This document shows, one piece after another, positions 1-7,041 of a DNA stretch of 33,367 bases (positions are counted from its first letter, which is position 1; each line of letters starts with the position of its first letter). The translations under genes and the position numbers were made by a program. The stretch is from Gammaproteobacteria bacterium (GTDB taxonomy: Bacteria > Pseudomonadota > Gammaproteobacteria > UBA12402): the NCBI GenBank assembly GCA_018812595.1, contig JAHJDF010000025.1, positions 1 to 33,367 of the forward strand, given 5' to 3'. Under the pieces are notes generated by a model. The model had not been told where the DNA came from, did not search any database, and saw nothing but the letters and a program-made list of their open reading frames with translations.

Positions 1-117
1 GATGAATCGAGAGTAAAGGATCTAAGAACCGGCTATGAAACAAGAAATCCAAAACCAGTACTAGACGGCGATCTAGACAATTTCATAGAAGCTAGCCTCA
101 TGTTAGGGCTGGAGTAA
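1..117 (+). CDS. possible 3' end of a gene cut by the window edge
   Basis: Frame 1 is open from base 1 to a TAA at 115-117, giving 38 C-terminal residues that begin [16 protein letters not shown] and end EASLMLGLE. The stretch has mixed composition and is not a translation of the palindromic repeats seen elsewhere. Its stop lies inside the last codons of the convergent gene at 103-2709, so the two would overlap tail to tail by 15 bp. A 38-codon open frame can arise by chance (roughly one in six at this composition), so this is only a candidate. No family is recognised. Confidence 0.35.
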   Translation, partial: DESRVKDLRTGYETRNPKPVLDGDLDNFIEASLMLGLE

Positions 118-2709
118 TAGAGGGTGATCGAAATCGTTTTGTTCAGACGTTTTTTCTGGAAATAAACTTTTAAACGATGAATGATTTTTCTGTTTTTCTG
201 TTGTTTTCGGCAGGATAGCTTCATCATCATTAGTGTCTGATTCTGCATATGAATCGTCTGTCTCATATCCCGACACTTGATCTAATAATGAAAGTGTTTC
301 TGTCTTTTTCCCTTCCAATAGCTGCTCGGAAATATCAGCAGAGTTAACAGCATCTTTTTGCTCTCTTAATAAATCATCACCAGATGTCGCAGAAGAGATA
401 CTACTGCGCCTTGATGAAGAGCTGGAGTCAGTTAGTGGTTCTGACAGTAGTGCGCTGTTTTCTTCATCTGAAGATGAATGGTTGGAGTCAGTTAGTGGTT
501 CTGACAGTAGTGCGCGGTCTGCTTTATCTGAATTTGAGGCGAGATCAGGCTTTCCCCATTTTTGTTTTTTATCCTTCATCAAGGACCGAAAGATTTTGGT
601 AGAGTCAACGACCTCAGCATCAAAAGACTCAAAGATTTTTTTAAACGGATTAGCATTGTCATCCAACAATGGATGCGTTGCTGTTTTTTCAAGTTTTAAT
701 TCTTTTATAACGGAGGGCTCGCATGTCCGTAACGCGGTTTCTATTTCAAGGATTTCTTTTTTGTCCTTTTCAATTAATTCTTCCGTTTCTACGGTTTTTT
801 TGACGGTTTTTTTGACGGTTTTTAGTTGTTCTTTTATTTTTATTACAGCTTGAGCTTGTTTTTGTTCTAAAGCTCGTTTTTCAAAACGTTCTGTGAAGGC
901 TATAAGCAATTCTGCTTGTGTATCGAGAGTCTCTGATTTTTTAATTCTTTTTTCTTTATTCGATTCTTTTTTAATTGTTTCAAGTTCGGAGAACAAGTCG
1001 CTACTTAAAAGAAAGAGTGCTTTGGTTACTGCTTCTCGAGAAGACTTATTGCATAAAAGCTTCATCAAGAATGAATGATTAGATAATAGAATCATCTTTT
1101 GGAAGTCTTCATTTGATCCTTTTTTTAGTATTTCAATGTAGTTAGGTCTTTTAGTGATGCTAAGGAATTTTCCGTTTGAAAATACTTTGACCCGAAAAGG
1201 AAGCCAGGGGCGCGAAAACATAGACGGTAACTTTTTGCGTAAATGGGGGGTTTCAATAACTTCAAGGATGTCAGAAATTTCTGGATTTTTTTTGCCTTCG
1301 ATTTTCTCCCAAATAATCGATACATCGTGAATTTTTTTTAAGCTGTCAAGAAAATCATTTTTTCGGTCTTTTATTATTGTCTCAGAACTTTCGCACCATA
1401 CCAGTACATACCATTCGGGACGATCAGTTCTTAGTTTCTCTAATTTTGTAATACAGCCTTTTCGAGTTTTTGCATTAGAAGCCCGAAAATAGAGAGAAAA
1501 AATTCTAGCAAATGTTTGATAAGAGTGTTTCTGGTCTTGTCCCGTTAATAGAAGTGTTTGAGGGTTTTTTGTAACATATTCAACAACTGTGTTGGCTTCC
1601 TTTGATGTAAGGGAACTTGGCACAAAGGATAACTGGTCTGCCAACGAGAACATTTCAAGGTCATTATCTTTAAAGGATTTTAAGGCTTTTTGTCCTTTTA
1701 GTTTGACGTAGTCACCTATAGTGAAGTTCATCAAAATGCTTGGCAAAGGAGCATTTGGGTGTTTTTTGTTATAGCGCTGGATTAAACGATGTAATTTTTC
1801 TGGTGTTTCTTGAAATAATTTTTTTTCTGAATAATGAGAAGCAAAACGTAAAAAATAAGGGGACCAGATTGATGGGTTTATCGAAAACTGATGGGCCGTC
1901 ACTTTTCTTTGGAGTTTATCCTCATTCATTTCAATTTCTATATTGGTTTCAATAGTAGCTGCGATTTTTCTAGGTTCACCCTCTTCATTTGGTTCGTGTA
2001 TTTCGTAAAGAAGACTGAGATTGAAACCTTTTTTGTTTTTTAAAGGTTCGATGATGACTCCAAGTTCAATGTTTGAAGAAATCGGGCATGTTAAAAAAGG
2101 GTCCTGGCTGGTCAAATAATAAGTAAGATCATTTATGCCAACGTAAAAAGTGACATTTTGATTGAAAAAGAATAGTGCTTCGTACAACAGGGGTAATGAG
2201 CCACTCTGTTTTATTTTTTCCCATAATTTCTTAGAATTTAAATTTTGTTTGTAATCAATTCCAATACAGGACAAATATTCTTTAAGAATTTTTTGAGGAG
2301 AAACTTTGTTTTTGCTTTTGAATAGCATTTCCTCAATATTTGTATTTTCTTTATATATTTCAAGGCCAGCCTTTGAAGAAGATGCCGCGGTGTAAAAGCG
2401 TTCTTTTAGTGCAGCTCTTGTTTTCTCTGGGAGCTTGGAAGAAGTTAGGGTGGCCTGTTTTTGTCTACCTAAATCTCCGAAGCCTTCCTTATTCCAGAAA
2501 TTTTCTGTTTCTTCTGAGGCGAGAGATAAGATGTTATTTATTTTGTGTATTAATTTATTTTCATCAATTTTTTTGTATTGCTCGTCCATGTTCAGAAAAG
2601 CAGAAGGATTTCCGAATACTCCCGGGCGGGTTACATCATACGGCAAAGCGCTTGGGGTTCTTTTCCCATCAGGGTGATATTCGAATGTAATGCTGTCTGT
2701 TTTGCCCAT
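103..2709 (-). CDS. 868-residue protein of unknown function, effector-like
   Basis: I do not recognise this protein. It has no signal peptide and no clear membrane segment, so it is probably cytoplasmic or delivered by a secretion system. Residues 1-590 are a Lys/Ser/Leu-rich, probably globular region. About 590-690 is highly charged and likely coiled coil, and includes three KKTV-type repeats. About 735-868 is a disordered Ser/Asp/Glu tail with two 20-residue repeats starting [10 protein letters not shown], and HPLL occurs twice in the C-terminal part. The ATG at 2709 has a weak ribosome site, but a good promoter lies about 45 bp upstream. The gene is AT-rich next to its housekeeping neighbours and sits beside an insertion sequence, which fits an accessory gene. 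A substrate of a type IV or similar secretion system is plausible in a host-associated gammaproteobacterium, but nothing in the sequence proves it. Confidence 0.85.
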   Translation of the reverse strand: MGKTDSITFEYHPDGKRTPSALPYDVTRPGVFGNPSAFLNMDEQYKKIDENKLIHKINNILSLASEETENFWNKEGFGDLGRQKQATLTSSKLPEKTRAALKERFYTAASSSKAGLEIYKENTNIEEMLFKSKNKVSPQKILKEYLSCIGIDYKQNLNSKKLWEKIKQSGSLPLLYEALFFFNQNVTFYVGINDLTYYLTSQDPFLTCPISSNIELGVIIEPLKNKKGFNLSLLYEIHEPNEEGEPRKIAATIETNIEIEMNEDKLQRKVTAHQFSINPSIWSPYFLRFASHYSEKKLFQETPEKLHRLIQRYNKKHPNAPLPSILMNFTIGDYVKLKGQKALKSFKDNDLEMFSLADQLSFVPSSLTSKEANTVVEYVTKNPQTLLLTGQDQKHSYQTFARIFSLYFRASNAKTRKGCITKLEKLRTDRPEWYVLVWCESSETIIKDRKNDFLDSLKKIHDVSIIWEKIEGKKNPEISDILEVIETPHLRKKLPSMFSRPWLPFRVKVFSNGKFLSITKRPNYIEILKKGSNEDFQKMILLSNHSFLMKLLCNKSSREAVTKALFLLSSDLFSELETIKKESNKEKRIKKSETLDTQAELLIAFTERFEKRALEQKQAQAVIKIKEQLKTVKKTVKKTVETEELIEKDKKEILEIETALRTCEPSVIKELKLEKTATHPLLDDNANPFKKIFESFDAEVVDSTKIFRSLMKDKKQKWGKPDLASNSDKADRALLSEPLTDSNHSSSDEENSALLSEPLTDSSSSSRRSSISSATSGDDLLREQKDAVNSADISEQLLEGKKTETLSLLDQVSGYETDDSYAESDTNDDEAILPKTTEKQKNHSSFKSLFPEKTSEQNDFDHPLLLQP
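423..515 (-). repeat. two 33-bp copies with a 60-bp period inside the 868-residue gene
   Basis: Bases 423-455 and 483-515 are identical (33 bp, containing GTCAGTTAGTGGTTCTGACA) and lie exactly 60 bp apart. They encode two copies of [10 protein letters not shown] in the Ser-rich tail. The period is a multiple of three, so gain or loss of a unit would keep the frame. Confidence 0.9.
791..824 (-). repeat. 12-bp tandem repeat encoding KKTV units
   Basis: The 12-mer ACGGTTTTTTTG is repeated almost three times (791-802, 803-814, 815-824). On the coding strand it gives successive KKTV units in the coiled-coil region of the 868-residue protein. Each unit carries a run of seven T, a typical slippage site. 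Confidence 0.85.
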
Positions 2710-2752
2710 GGCCGTTTGCTCATTCGCGGTTTGTTTGATTAATTAGCTACGT

Positions 2753-2782
2753 ATTATCTACTTTCTTTAAGAAAGAGTTCAA
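2753..2782 (-). promoter_or_regulatory. sigma70-type promoter with a palindrome in its spacer
   Basis: Read on the - strand: -35 TTGAAC (2782-2777), an 18-base spacer, and -10 GATAAT (2758-2753), about 45 bp before the ATG at 2709. The spacer is almost wholly a palindrome, CTTTCTT-T-AAGAAAG (2761-2775). A palindrome between -35 and -10 is a classic position for a repressor operator, or for an activator that untwists a long spacer. Confidence 0.55.
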
Positions 2783-2954
2783 CAAAAACCGGTAAGTTGT
2801 AAGAGAAATAACGGTTTTTTTCTGTTTTTTGGGTCGAAAACAGGGTGTTTTGGAGTTTTTTGCTGTTTTTGGGGTAAATGAGAGGGGTTTGTTAAGTTCT
2901 TGAACAATGGTTTGAACGGCACATGGGTAACACTTGGCGGGGTGTTTGTGGGCT

Positions 2955-2980
2955 GGATTCCCTCTTTCGTGGGAATGACG
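2955..2980. repeat. dRS3-like palindromic repeat, degenerate copy
   Basis: GGATTCCC, then TCTTTCGT, then GGGAATGACG. This is one copy of the intergenic palindrome family seen throughout the window, with imperfect inner arms. It lies just outside the left end of the insertion sequence. Confidence 0.7.
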
Positions 2981-3001
2981 AGAGTCGCTTTTACGGCCGC
3001 A

Positions 3002-3031
3002 TTGACTCATAGAAGAAGGTTACCGGGAAAA
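3002..3031 (+). repeat. outer left terminal inverted repeat of the IS
   Basis: Begins TTGACTCATAGAAGAAGG and continues into TTACCGGGAAAA. It matches the complement of the right end (4512-4542) apart from one inserted A or G and a longer G/A run. Confidence 0.85.
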
Positions 3032-3034
3032 GCT

Positions 3035-3054
3035 AAAAAACCTCTCGAAAGAGG
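3035..3054 (-). terminator. intrinsic terminator downstream of the transposase
   Basis: On the - strand: stem CCTCT, loop TTCG, stem AGAGG, followed by TTTTTT (plus-strand A run 3035-3040). It lies inside the IS between the outer and inner left repeats, about 210 bp after the transposase stop. The stem is short (5 bp) but has the stable UUCG loop. Confidence 0.6.
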
Positions 3055-3059
3055 ATTCG

Positions 3060-3082
3060 TTGACTCATAAATAAGGTTACCC
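3060..3082 (+). repeat. inner left copy of the IS terminal repeat
   Basis: TTGACTCATAAATAAGGTTACC followed by CA. It has the same core as the outer repeat. The inner pair shares GGTTACCCA where the outer pair has GGTTACCGG. Confidence 0.8.
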
Positions 3083-3118
3083 AATCTTTCTTTAAAAAAT
3101 TAAAAACAATTGATGTTT

Positions 3119-3254
3119 AAACCTGTGGATCTGTGGGCGAGAAGCCAGAGAGTGGGGGTAAGTTGTGGGTAACGCGTTAGCGTTATCCATGACTTATCCA
3201 CACCTCCCGAAGGGCTCTGGCTGCTCCATAGGGCTCGTCCACACATCCACAGGT
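3119..3254. repeat. 136-bp imperfect hairpin with DnaA-box-like sites
   Basis: The stretch folds back on itself. AACCTGTGGAT (3119) pairs with ATCCACAGGTT (ending 3254), GCCAGAG with CTCTGGC, and TAACGC-GTTA-GCGTTA forms the tip (3170-3185). The right arm has two extra mini-palindromes. It contains a perfect DnaA box TTATCCACA (3194-3202), a one-mismatch box as TGTGGGTAA (3164-3172), and weaker ones at 3124, 3183 and 3243. It lies between the transposase stop and the left end of the IS, with no gene in it. Confidence 0.75.
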
Positions 3255-3265
3255 TCTTTCGATAT

Positions 3266-4444
3266 TCAAATTCGGCGCTTCACTTTCTTTGCGACTTTTA
3301 CATACTTAAAAATCCTCGACAATTTCTTTTCAATGTCTCGTTTTAATTGAAAAGGATTTAACGGTTGATGTTCTTCCATGAGCCGTTGTTTCACTTTTCC
3401 TTCGATCGATTCGCAAGCTAAGACCCGCTCATAAGGAGTCTTTGGCGTATCATATTGCTTGCGATATTTTGAATTGATCTTTTCTTTCTTAATGCACTTC
3501 AATGTGGGGATGAAGTGTTTTTGATACAGCCTCCATTCCTTCTCATAAAGATCGTTCACAAGACCAACGAGCTTTGGGTGATCCAATCGATCGTAGCCCA
3601 ACAATTGTCGAACGTGCGTCCAATTTTTTTGTTCGACATGAGCATTGTCATTTTTATGGTAAGGACGCGATCGCGTAAATTGCACCATGCGTTCTTTTGG
3701 TCGGTCTGTGAAATATCGAAGGAGATGATGGTTCAAAAATTCTGAACCGTTATCGCAATCGAAACCCTTTATTTTGAAGGGTAAAACCAGCTCTATCTCT
3801 TTCACTCTCTGGACGACTCCTGTTGCTCCTTTGTTCCAAATGGCTCTGTTTTCTGTCCAGGTGGTATGAATGTCCGTAAACGTGATGCTCCATACAAAAT
3901 CCCCTTCAAGAGAAGTTCCGAAATGAGCCACGGTATCTGCTTCTAAGAATCCCGGTTCGTGTTCATCCCACTGATTTAATTTAATGGGAATTTGGTTCTT
4001 TAAAATCTTGCCGGGCTTGGTTCCGCACAATCGTTTTGAGGAATGTCTCACACGAGTTTTCTTGAGCAATCGATCGATGGTTGCTGGGCTGGTGGAAAGC
4101 AGTTGCAAGCGAGTGAAATCCATCAAGGAGCCATGTTCTTGTTCATAGAAAGGAAGCCAAAAAGGGATAGCTGTATGCAAACGTTTAGAGCCCATTTGGT
4201 CGCAGGCAAACCAAATAGTTTTGAGAATCGGCAAAATTGTTTCGTATTGATATTTAGGAGCAAGGCCACGAGGAGGTTTTGTTCGTTTGATTTTGCGATT
4301 GAGCAGACGAATAAGGGCTTTGCGATGCATCCCAGTGAGGTCACAAATTTCGTTCAAGAGACGGGTTCTTTTTTGTCGAGAGGCGGCGCGATATTTCACT
4401 TTGAGACGAGGGATATTCAGGGCATTTTCGATACGTTTTTTCAT
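3266..4444 (-). CDS. IS transposase, rve/DDE integrase core
   Basis: A 392-residue transposase. The N-terminal third is basic and helix-turn-helix-like (LLNEICDLTGMHRKALIRLL), as expected for binding the terminal repeats. The catalytic core follows, with Asp in FLEADTVAHFG, Asp in FDCDNGSEF and Glu in NAHVEQKN, a full D-D-E set, so the enzyme looks intact. The ATG at 4444 is chosen because AGAGGACC precedes it by five bases. The frame stays open to a TTG at 4486 inside the inner right repeat, a less likely start. Gene and repeats together form a self-contained element that is probably still mobile or recently so. I do not assign a firm IS family. Confidence 0.88.
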   Translation of the reverse strand: MKKRIENALNIPRLKVKYRAASRQKRTRLLNEICDLTGMHRKALIRLLNRKIKRTKPPRGLAPKYQYETILPILKTIWFACDQMGSKRLHTAIPFWLPFYEQEHGSLMDFTRLQLLSTSPATIDRLLKKTRVRHSSKRLCGTKPGKILKNQIPIKLNQWDEHEPGFLEADTVAHFGTSLEGDFVWSITFTDIHTTWTENRAIWNKGATGVVQRVKEIELVLPFKIKGFDCDNGSEFLNHHLLRYFTDRPKERMVQFTRSRPYHKNDNAHVEQKNWTHVRQLLGYDRLDHPKLVGLVNDLYEKEWRLYQKHFIPTLKCIKKEKINSKYRKQYDTPKTPYERVLACESIEGKVKQRLMEEHQPLNPFQLKRDIEKKLSRIFKYVKVAKKVKRRI

Positions 4445-4461
4445 AATAGGTCCTCTGTTTT

Positions 4462-4486
4462 TGGGTAACCTATTACTATGAGTCAA
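4462..4486 (-). repeat. inner right copy of the IS terminal repeat
   Basis: On the - strand TTGACTCATAGTAATAGG then TTACCCA. It lies just upstream of the transposase ribosome site, so transposase binding here could also repress its own transcription. Confidence 0.8.
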
Positions 4487-4511
4487 CGAATCATTTTTTA
4501 TACAGCTCTCA

Positions 4512-4542
4512 TTTTTCCCCGGTAACCTTCTTTATGAGTCAA
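4512..4542 (-). repeat. outer right terminal inverted repeat of the IS
   Basis: On the - strand TTGACTCATAAAGAAGG then TTACCGGGGAAAAA, matching the outer left end at 3002-3031. Confidence 0.85.
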
Positions 4543-4641
4543 TTCGCGGCATGATGAGACACCATATCTTCCTACCGTTTTTATTTGCTTTCGCTTATCT
4601 TACGCGGCCTTTTTTATCCCAATACTAATAAGGAACTCATC

Positions 4642-6141
4642 ATGACTGACACCACTTTGGACGCTGTTGTTAGTGAAAACGATTTAATGGCACAACGGCG
4701 GGCGAAACTAGAGACCTTGCGTTCCGACGGAAACGCATTTCCGAATGATTTTCGACGCAATGCGGTGGCGAAAGAATTGCATGCGATGTATGGCGATGAA
4801 GACAATGAAACGCTTCAAGAAAAGCGGGCTCGTGTCTCCGTTGCGGGTCGCATGATGTTGTGTCGCGTGATGGGGAAGGCGAGCTTTATTCAATTGCAGG
4901 ATATGTCAGGCCGCATTCAATGCTATTTGCGTAAAAATGATTTGCCAGAAGGGGTCTATGAAACCTTTCAAACATGGGATTTAGGCGACATTGTGGGCGT
5001 CGAAGGATTCGTCTTTAAAACAAAGACCGGAGAGCTTTCGATTCATGCAGAAACTGTCCAATTGATCACAAAATCATTGCGCCCTTTGCCGGATAAATTT
5101 CATGGATTGCAAAACGTAGAAACGCGTTACAGACAACGTTATTTAGATTTGATCATGAATGAAGAATCGCGCCGTGTTTTCTTGATCAAAACACAAATCA
5201 TCGACGGCATTCGTGACTTCTTAAAAGCACGTCATTTCATCGAGGTGGAAACGCCGATCATGCAAGTTATTCCGGGAGGTGCTTCCGCGCGTCCGTTTGT
5301 AACTCATCACAATGCACTGGATATGCCGCTCTATTTGCGTATCGCTCCGGAGCTGTATCTGAAGCGTTTAGTCGTGGGTGGTTTTGAACGCGTGTTTGAA
5401 CTCAATCGTAATTTTCGCAATGAAGGTATTTCAACGCGGCATAACCCTGAGTTCACGATGCTCGAGTTTTATCAAGCGTATGCAGATTACACAGAGCTGA
5501 TGAATCTCACCGAAGAGTTGTTAAGAACGTTGGCGGAAAGCATTTTGGGCACGACCGTCATCACCTATCAGGAATACACATTTGATTGGAGCAAACCTTT
5601 TGCGCGCATGTCGATGCGCGATTCCATTTTGCATTTCAATCCTGAAATCACAGCGCAAGACATCGATCATTTGGATTCAGCGCGGCAAGTGGCTGAGCGA
5701 TTGCACATTCAGTTCCAGAAGCATGATGGTTTAGGAAAACTGCAGTCACTGATTTTTGAAGAAACGGTTGAACATCATCTGATTCAACCTACTTTTATTA
5801 CGGAATATCCATATGAAATTTCACCGCTCGCGCGCCGTAATGATCAAAATCCTTTTATTACAGATCGCTTTGAATTTTTTATGGCGAGTAAAGAAATAGC
5901 GAACGGCTTTTCCGAGCTGAATGATCCCGAAGACCAAGCCGATCGTTTCCGTGAACAAGTAAAGCAAAAAGAGGCCGGTGATGAAGAAGCGATGTACTAC
6001 GACGCAGATTACGTCACCGCTTTGGAATATGGCATGCCTCCAGCCGCAGGAGAGGGCATCGGTATCGATCGTTTGGTGATGCTCATGACAAACTCCGCAT
6101 CCATTCGAGACGTCATCCTTTTCCCCCACATGCGTCTTTAG
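4642..6141 (+). CDS. lysS: lysyl-tRNA synthetase, class II
   Basis: Charges tRNA-Lys with lysine in the cytoplasm. The 499-residue product is close to the E. coli length (505). An N-terminal OB-fold anticodon-binding domain (about 60-150) precedes the class II catalytic domain: motif 2 is [18 protein letters not shown] and motif 3 is [19 protein letters not shown] near the C-terminus. The ATG at 4642 is chosen because AAGGAA stands just before it; the frame extends upstream to 4585 without a better start. prfB, the usual upstream partner, is not here. Instead an insertion sequence ends 100 bp upstream, so lysS must be read from its own promoter or from the element. I see no convincing -35/-10 pair in 4543-4641. 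Confidence 0.97.
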   Translation: MTDTTLDAVVSENDLMAQRRAKLETLRSDGNAFPNDFRRNAVAKELHAMYGDEDNETLQEKRARVSVAGRMMLCRVMGKASFIQLQDMSGRIQCYLRKNDLPEGVYETFQTWDLGDIVGVEGFVFKTKTGELSIHAETVQLITKSLRPLPDKFHGLQNVETRYRQRYLDLIMNEESRRVFLIKTQIIDGIRDFLKARHFIEVETPIMQVIPGGASARPFVTHHNALDMPLYLRIAPELYLKRLVVGGFERVFELNRNFRNEGISTRHNPEFTMLEFYQAYADYTELMNLTEELLRTLAESILGTTVITYQEYTFDWSKPFARMSMRDSILHFNPEITAQDIDHLDSARQVAERLHIQFQKHDGLGKLQSLIFEETVEHHLIQPTFITEYPYEISPLARRNDQNPFITDRFEFFMASKEIANGFSELNDPEDQADRFREQVKQKEAGDEEAMYYDADYVTALEYGMPPAAGEGIGIDRLVMLMTNSASIRDVILFPHMRL

Positions 6142-6154
6142 TCATTGTCCTATC

Positions 6155-6337
6155 GTCATCCCCGAAAAAGCGCTCCACCGTCATCTCCGCGAAAGCTAAG
6201 GATCCAGAGAACACTGGATTCCCGCTTCCGCGGGAATGACTGAACGGGTAGATGAAATCGATATGTCTGAAGAACTGGATTCCCGCTTCCGCGGGAATGA
6301 CTTTAGTCTGGATTCTCGCCGAAGCTAAGAATGACGA
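6155..6337. repeat. cluster of dRS3-like palindromic repeats after lysS
   Basis: Two strong copies (6214-6241 and 6275-6302, each CTGGATTCCCGCTTCCGCGG then GAATGACT) stand with degenerate ones before (GTCATCCCCG near 6155, CGTCATCTCCGCGAAAGC near 6179) and after (6308-6337). Between lysS and the tRNA promoter I see nothing else; the copies could act as transcription-ending or mRNA-protecting hairpins. Confidence 0.85.
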
Positions 6338-6377
6338 CGATTTTAATGGGACAGCCCTGAGGAATAACGAAAGATTG

Positions 6378-6407
6378 TTTACAAGTTCTATGTATTGTTT
6401 GTATAGT
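6378..6407 (+). promoter_or_regulatory. promoter of tRNA-fMet with GC-rich discriminator
   Basis: -35 TTTACA (6378-6383), 18-base spacer, -10 TATAGT (6402-6407), then GCGCGCCC. A GC-rich discriminator just after -10 is typical of stable-RNA promoters under stringent (ppGpp/DksA) control. The tRNA begins 13 bases after the -10 box. Confidence 0.65.
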
Positions 6408-6420
6408 GCGCGCCCTTTGA

Positions 6421-6497
6421 TGCGGGGTGGAGCAGTTTGGCAGCTCGTTGGGCTCATAACCCAAAGGTCGTAGGTTCAAATCCTACCCCCGCTACCA
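6421..6497 (+). tRNA. initiator tRNA-fMet (anticodon CAT)
   Basis: A 77-nt cloverleaf with encoded CCA. The anticodon loop is CTCATAA, and the stem below it has the three G-C pairs (GGG...CCC) that mark initiator tRNAs. Position 1 is T and position 72 is T, so the top pair is mismatched. Initiators need an unpaired 1-72 for formylation; E. coli uses C-A. Placement just before rimP-nusA is the usual gammaproteobacterial arrangement (metY). Confidence 0.97.
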
Positions 6498-6513
6498 ATT
6501 CAAAGATTTTTGG

Positions 6514-6534
6514 AACCCCGTTTAGGGGTTTTTT
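6514..6534 (+). terminator. intrinsic terminator after tRNA-fMet
   Basis: AACCCC, loop GTTTA, GGGGTT, then TTTT. It lies between the tRNA and rimP, so rimP expression depends on read-through (later antitermination by NusA is a known theme at this locus in E. coli). Confidence 0.8.
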
Positions 6535-6555
6535 GTTAACTGGGGTTTGTAAATA

Positions 6556-7020
6556 GTGAATATCGAAGCGATTAACCAAGTGTTACAACCTGTCATTCAG
6601 ACGATGGGTTACGAGTTTGTTGGCATAGAATTTTTGCCGGGCCGTATTGCTACGTTGCGTATTTATATTGATCGTTCTGAAGGCATTGCACTTGAGGATT
6701 GTCAAAAGGTCAGCAAACAGGTTGGTGCGGTTTTAGATGTTGAAGATGTGATTTCCTGGAAATATCGCTTAGAAGTTTCTTCTCCAGGCGCGAATCGCCC
6801 GCTGTTTACGTTGCAACAGTTTGAACACTTTGTGGGGGAACAAGTGGTGCTGCATCTCGCACAACCCATTCATGAACATAACCAATTGAAGGGGCGTATC
6901 AACGCTGTAAAAGACAATGTAATTGAGGTGTTAACACAAGAAGGAACAGTCAATATTCCTTTTGAACAGATTCAAAAAGCGCATTTGGAACGACAATATG
7001 CGTTCGGTTCTAATGATTAA
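6556..7020 (+). CDS. rimP: ribosome maturation factor RimP
   Basis: Helps assemble the 30S subunit. The 154-residue product matches the family (150 in E. coli), with the conserved RIYIDRSEGIALEDCQKVSKQ segment and the VSSPGANRPL motif in the N-terminal domain, followed by the small Sm-like C-terminal domain. It starts with GTG at 6556, with a poor ribosome site (GGGGT). First gene of the rimP-nusA-infB-rbfA cluster; nusA follows after 21 bp. Confidence 0.95.
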   Translation: MNIEAINQVLQPVIQTMGYEFVGIEFLPGRIATLRIYIDRSEGIALEDCQKVSKQVGAVLDVEDVISWKYRLEVSSPGANRPLFTLQQFEHFVGEQVVLHLAQPIHEHNQLKGRINAVKDNVIEVLTQEGTVNIPFEQIQKAHLERQYAFGSND

Positions 7021-7041
7021 TTTCTGTATGAGGCAACAATG

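Larger units (their letters stand above)
3002..4542 (-). mobile_element. insertion sequence with rve-type DDE transposase and doubled ends
   Basis: A 1,541-bp element bounded by near-identical inverted repeats of about 30 bp (TTGACTCATAGAAGAAGG... at 3002-3031 and its complement at 4512-4542). It contains one transposase gene on the - strand. A second inner pair of the same repeat lies at 3060-3082 and 4462-4486, 58 and 56 bp in from the outer ends. No target duplication is visible in the flanks (GGCCGCA before, TTCGCGGC after). The exact IS family is uncertain: the protein resembles integrase-core transposases of the IS481/ISNCY type. The element sits about 100 bp upstream of lysS. Confidence 0.85.

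Noticed and set aside
2747-3010. 87-residue frame on the - strand containing SRHSHERGNPA
   Set aside because: It reads through a palindromic repeat and has no ribosome site; HSRxxGNP strings are the typical translation of this repeat.
3119-3254. Chromosomal replication origin
   Set aside because: DnaA-like boxes are present, but inside an IS hairpin, with no dnaA, gidA or rnpA nearby and no AT-rich unwinding 13-mers.
4445-4486. TTG start of the transposase within the inner repeat
   Set aside because: The ATG at 4444 has AGAGGACC correctly spaced; the TTG is part of the repeat itself.
2986-4556. Target-site duplication of the IS
   Set aside because: The flanking bases GGCCGCA and TTCGCGGC do not give a direct repeat of 4 bp or more.
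4543-4641. lysS promoter
   Set aside because: TATCTT and T-rich stretches are present, but no pair with acceptable spacing is convincing.
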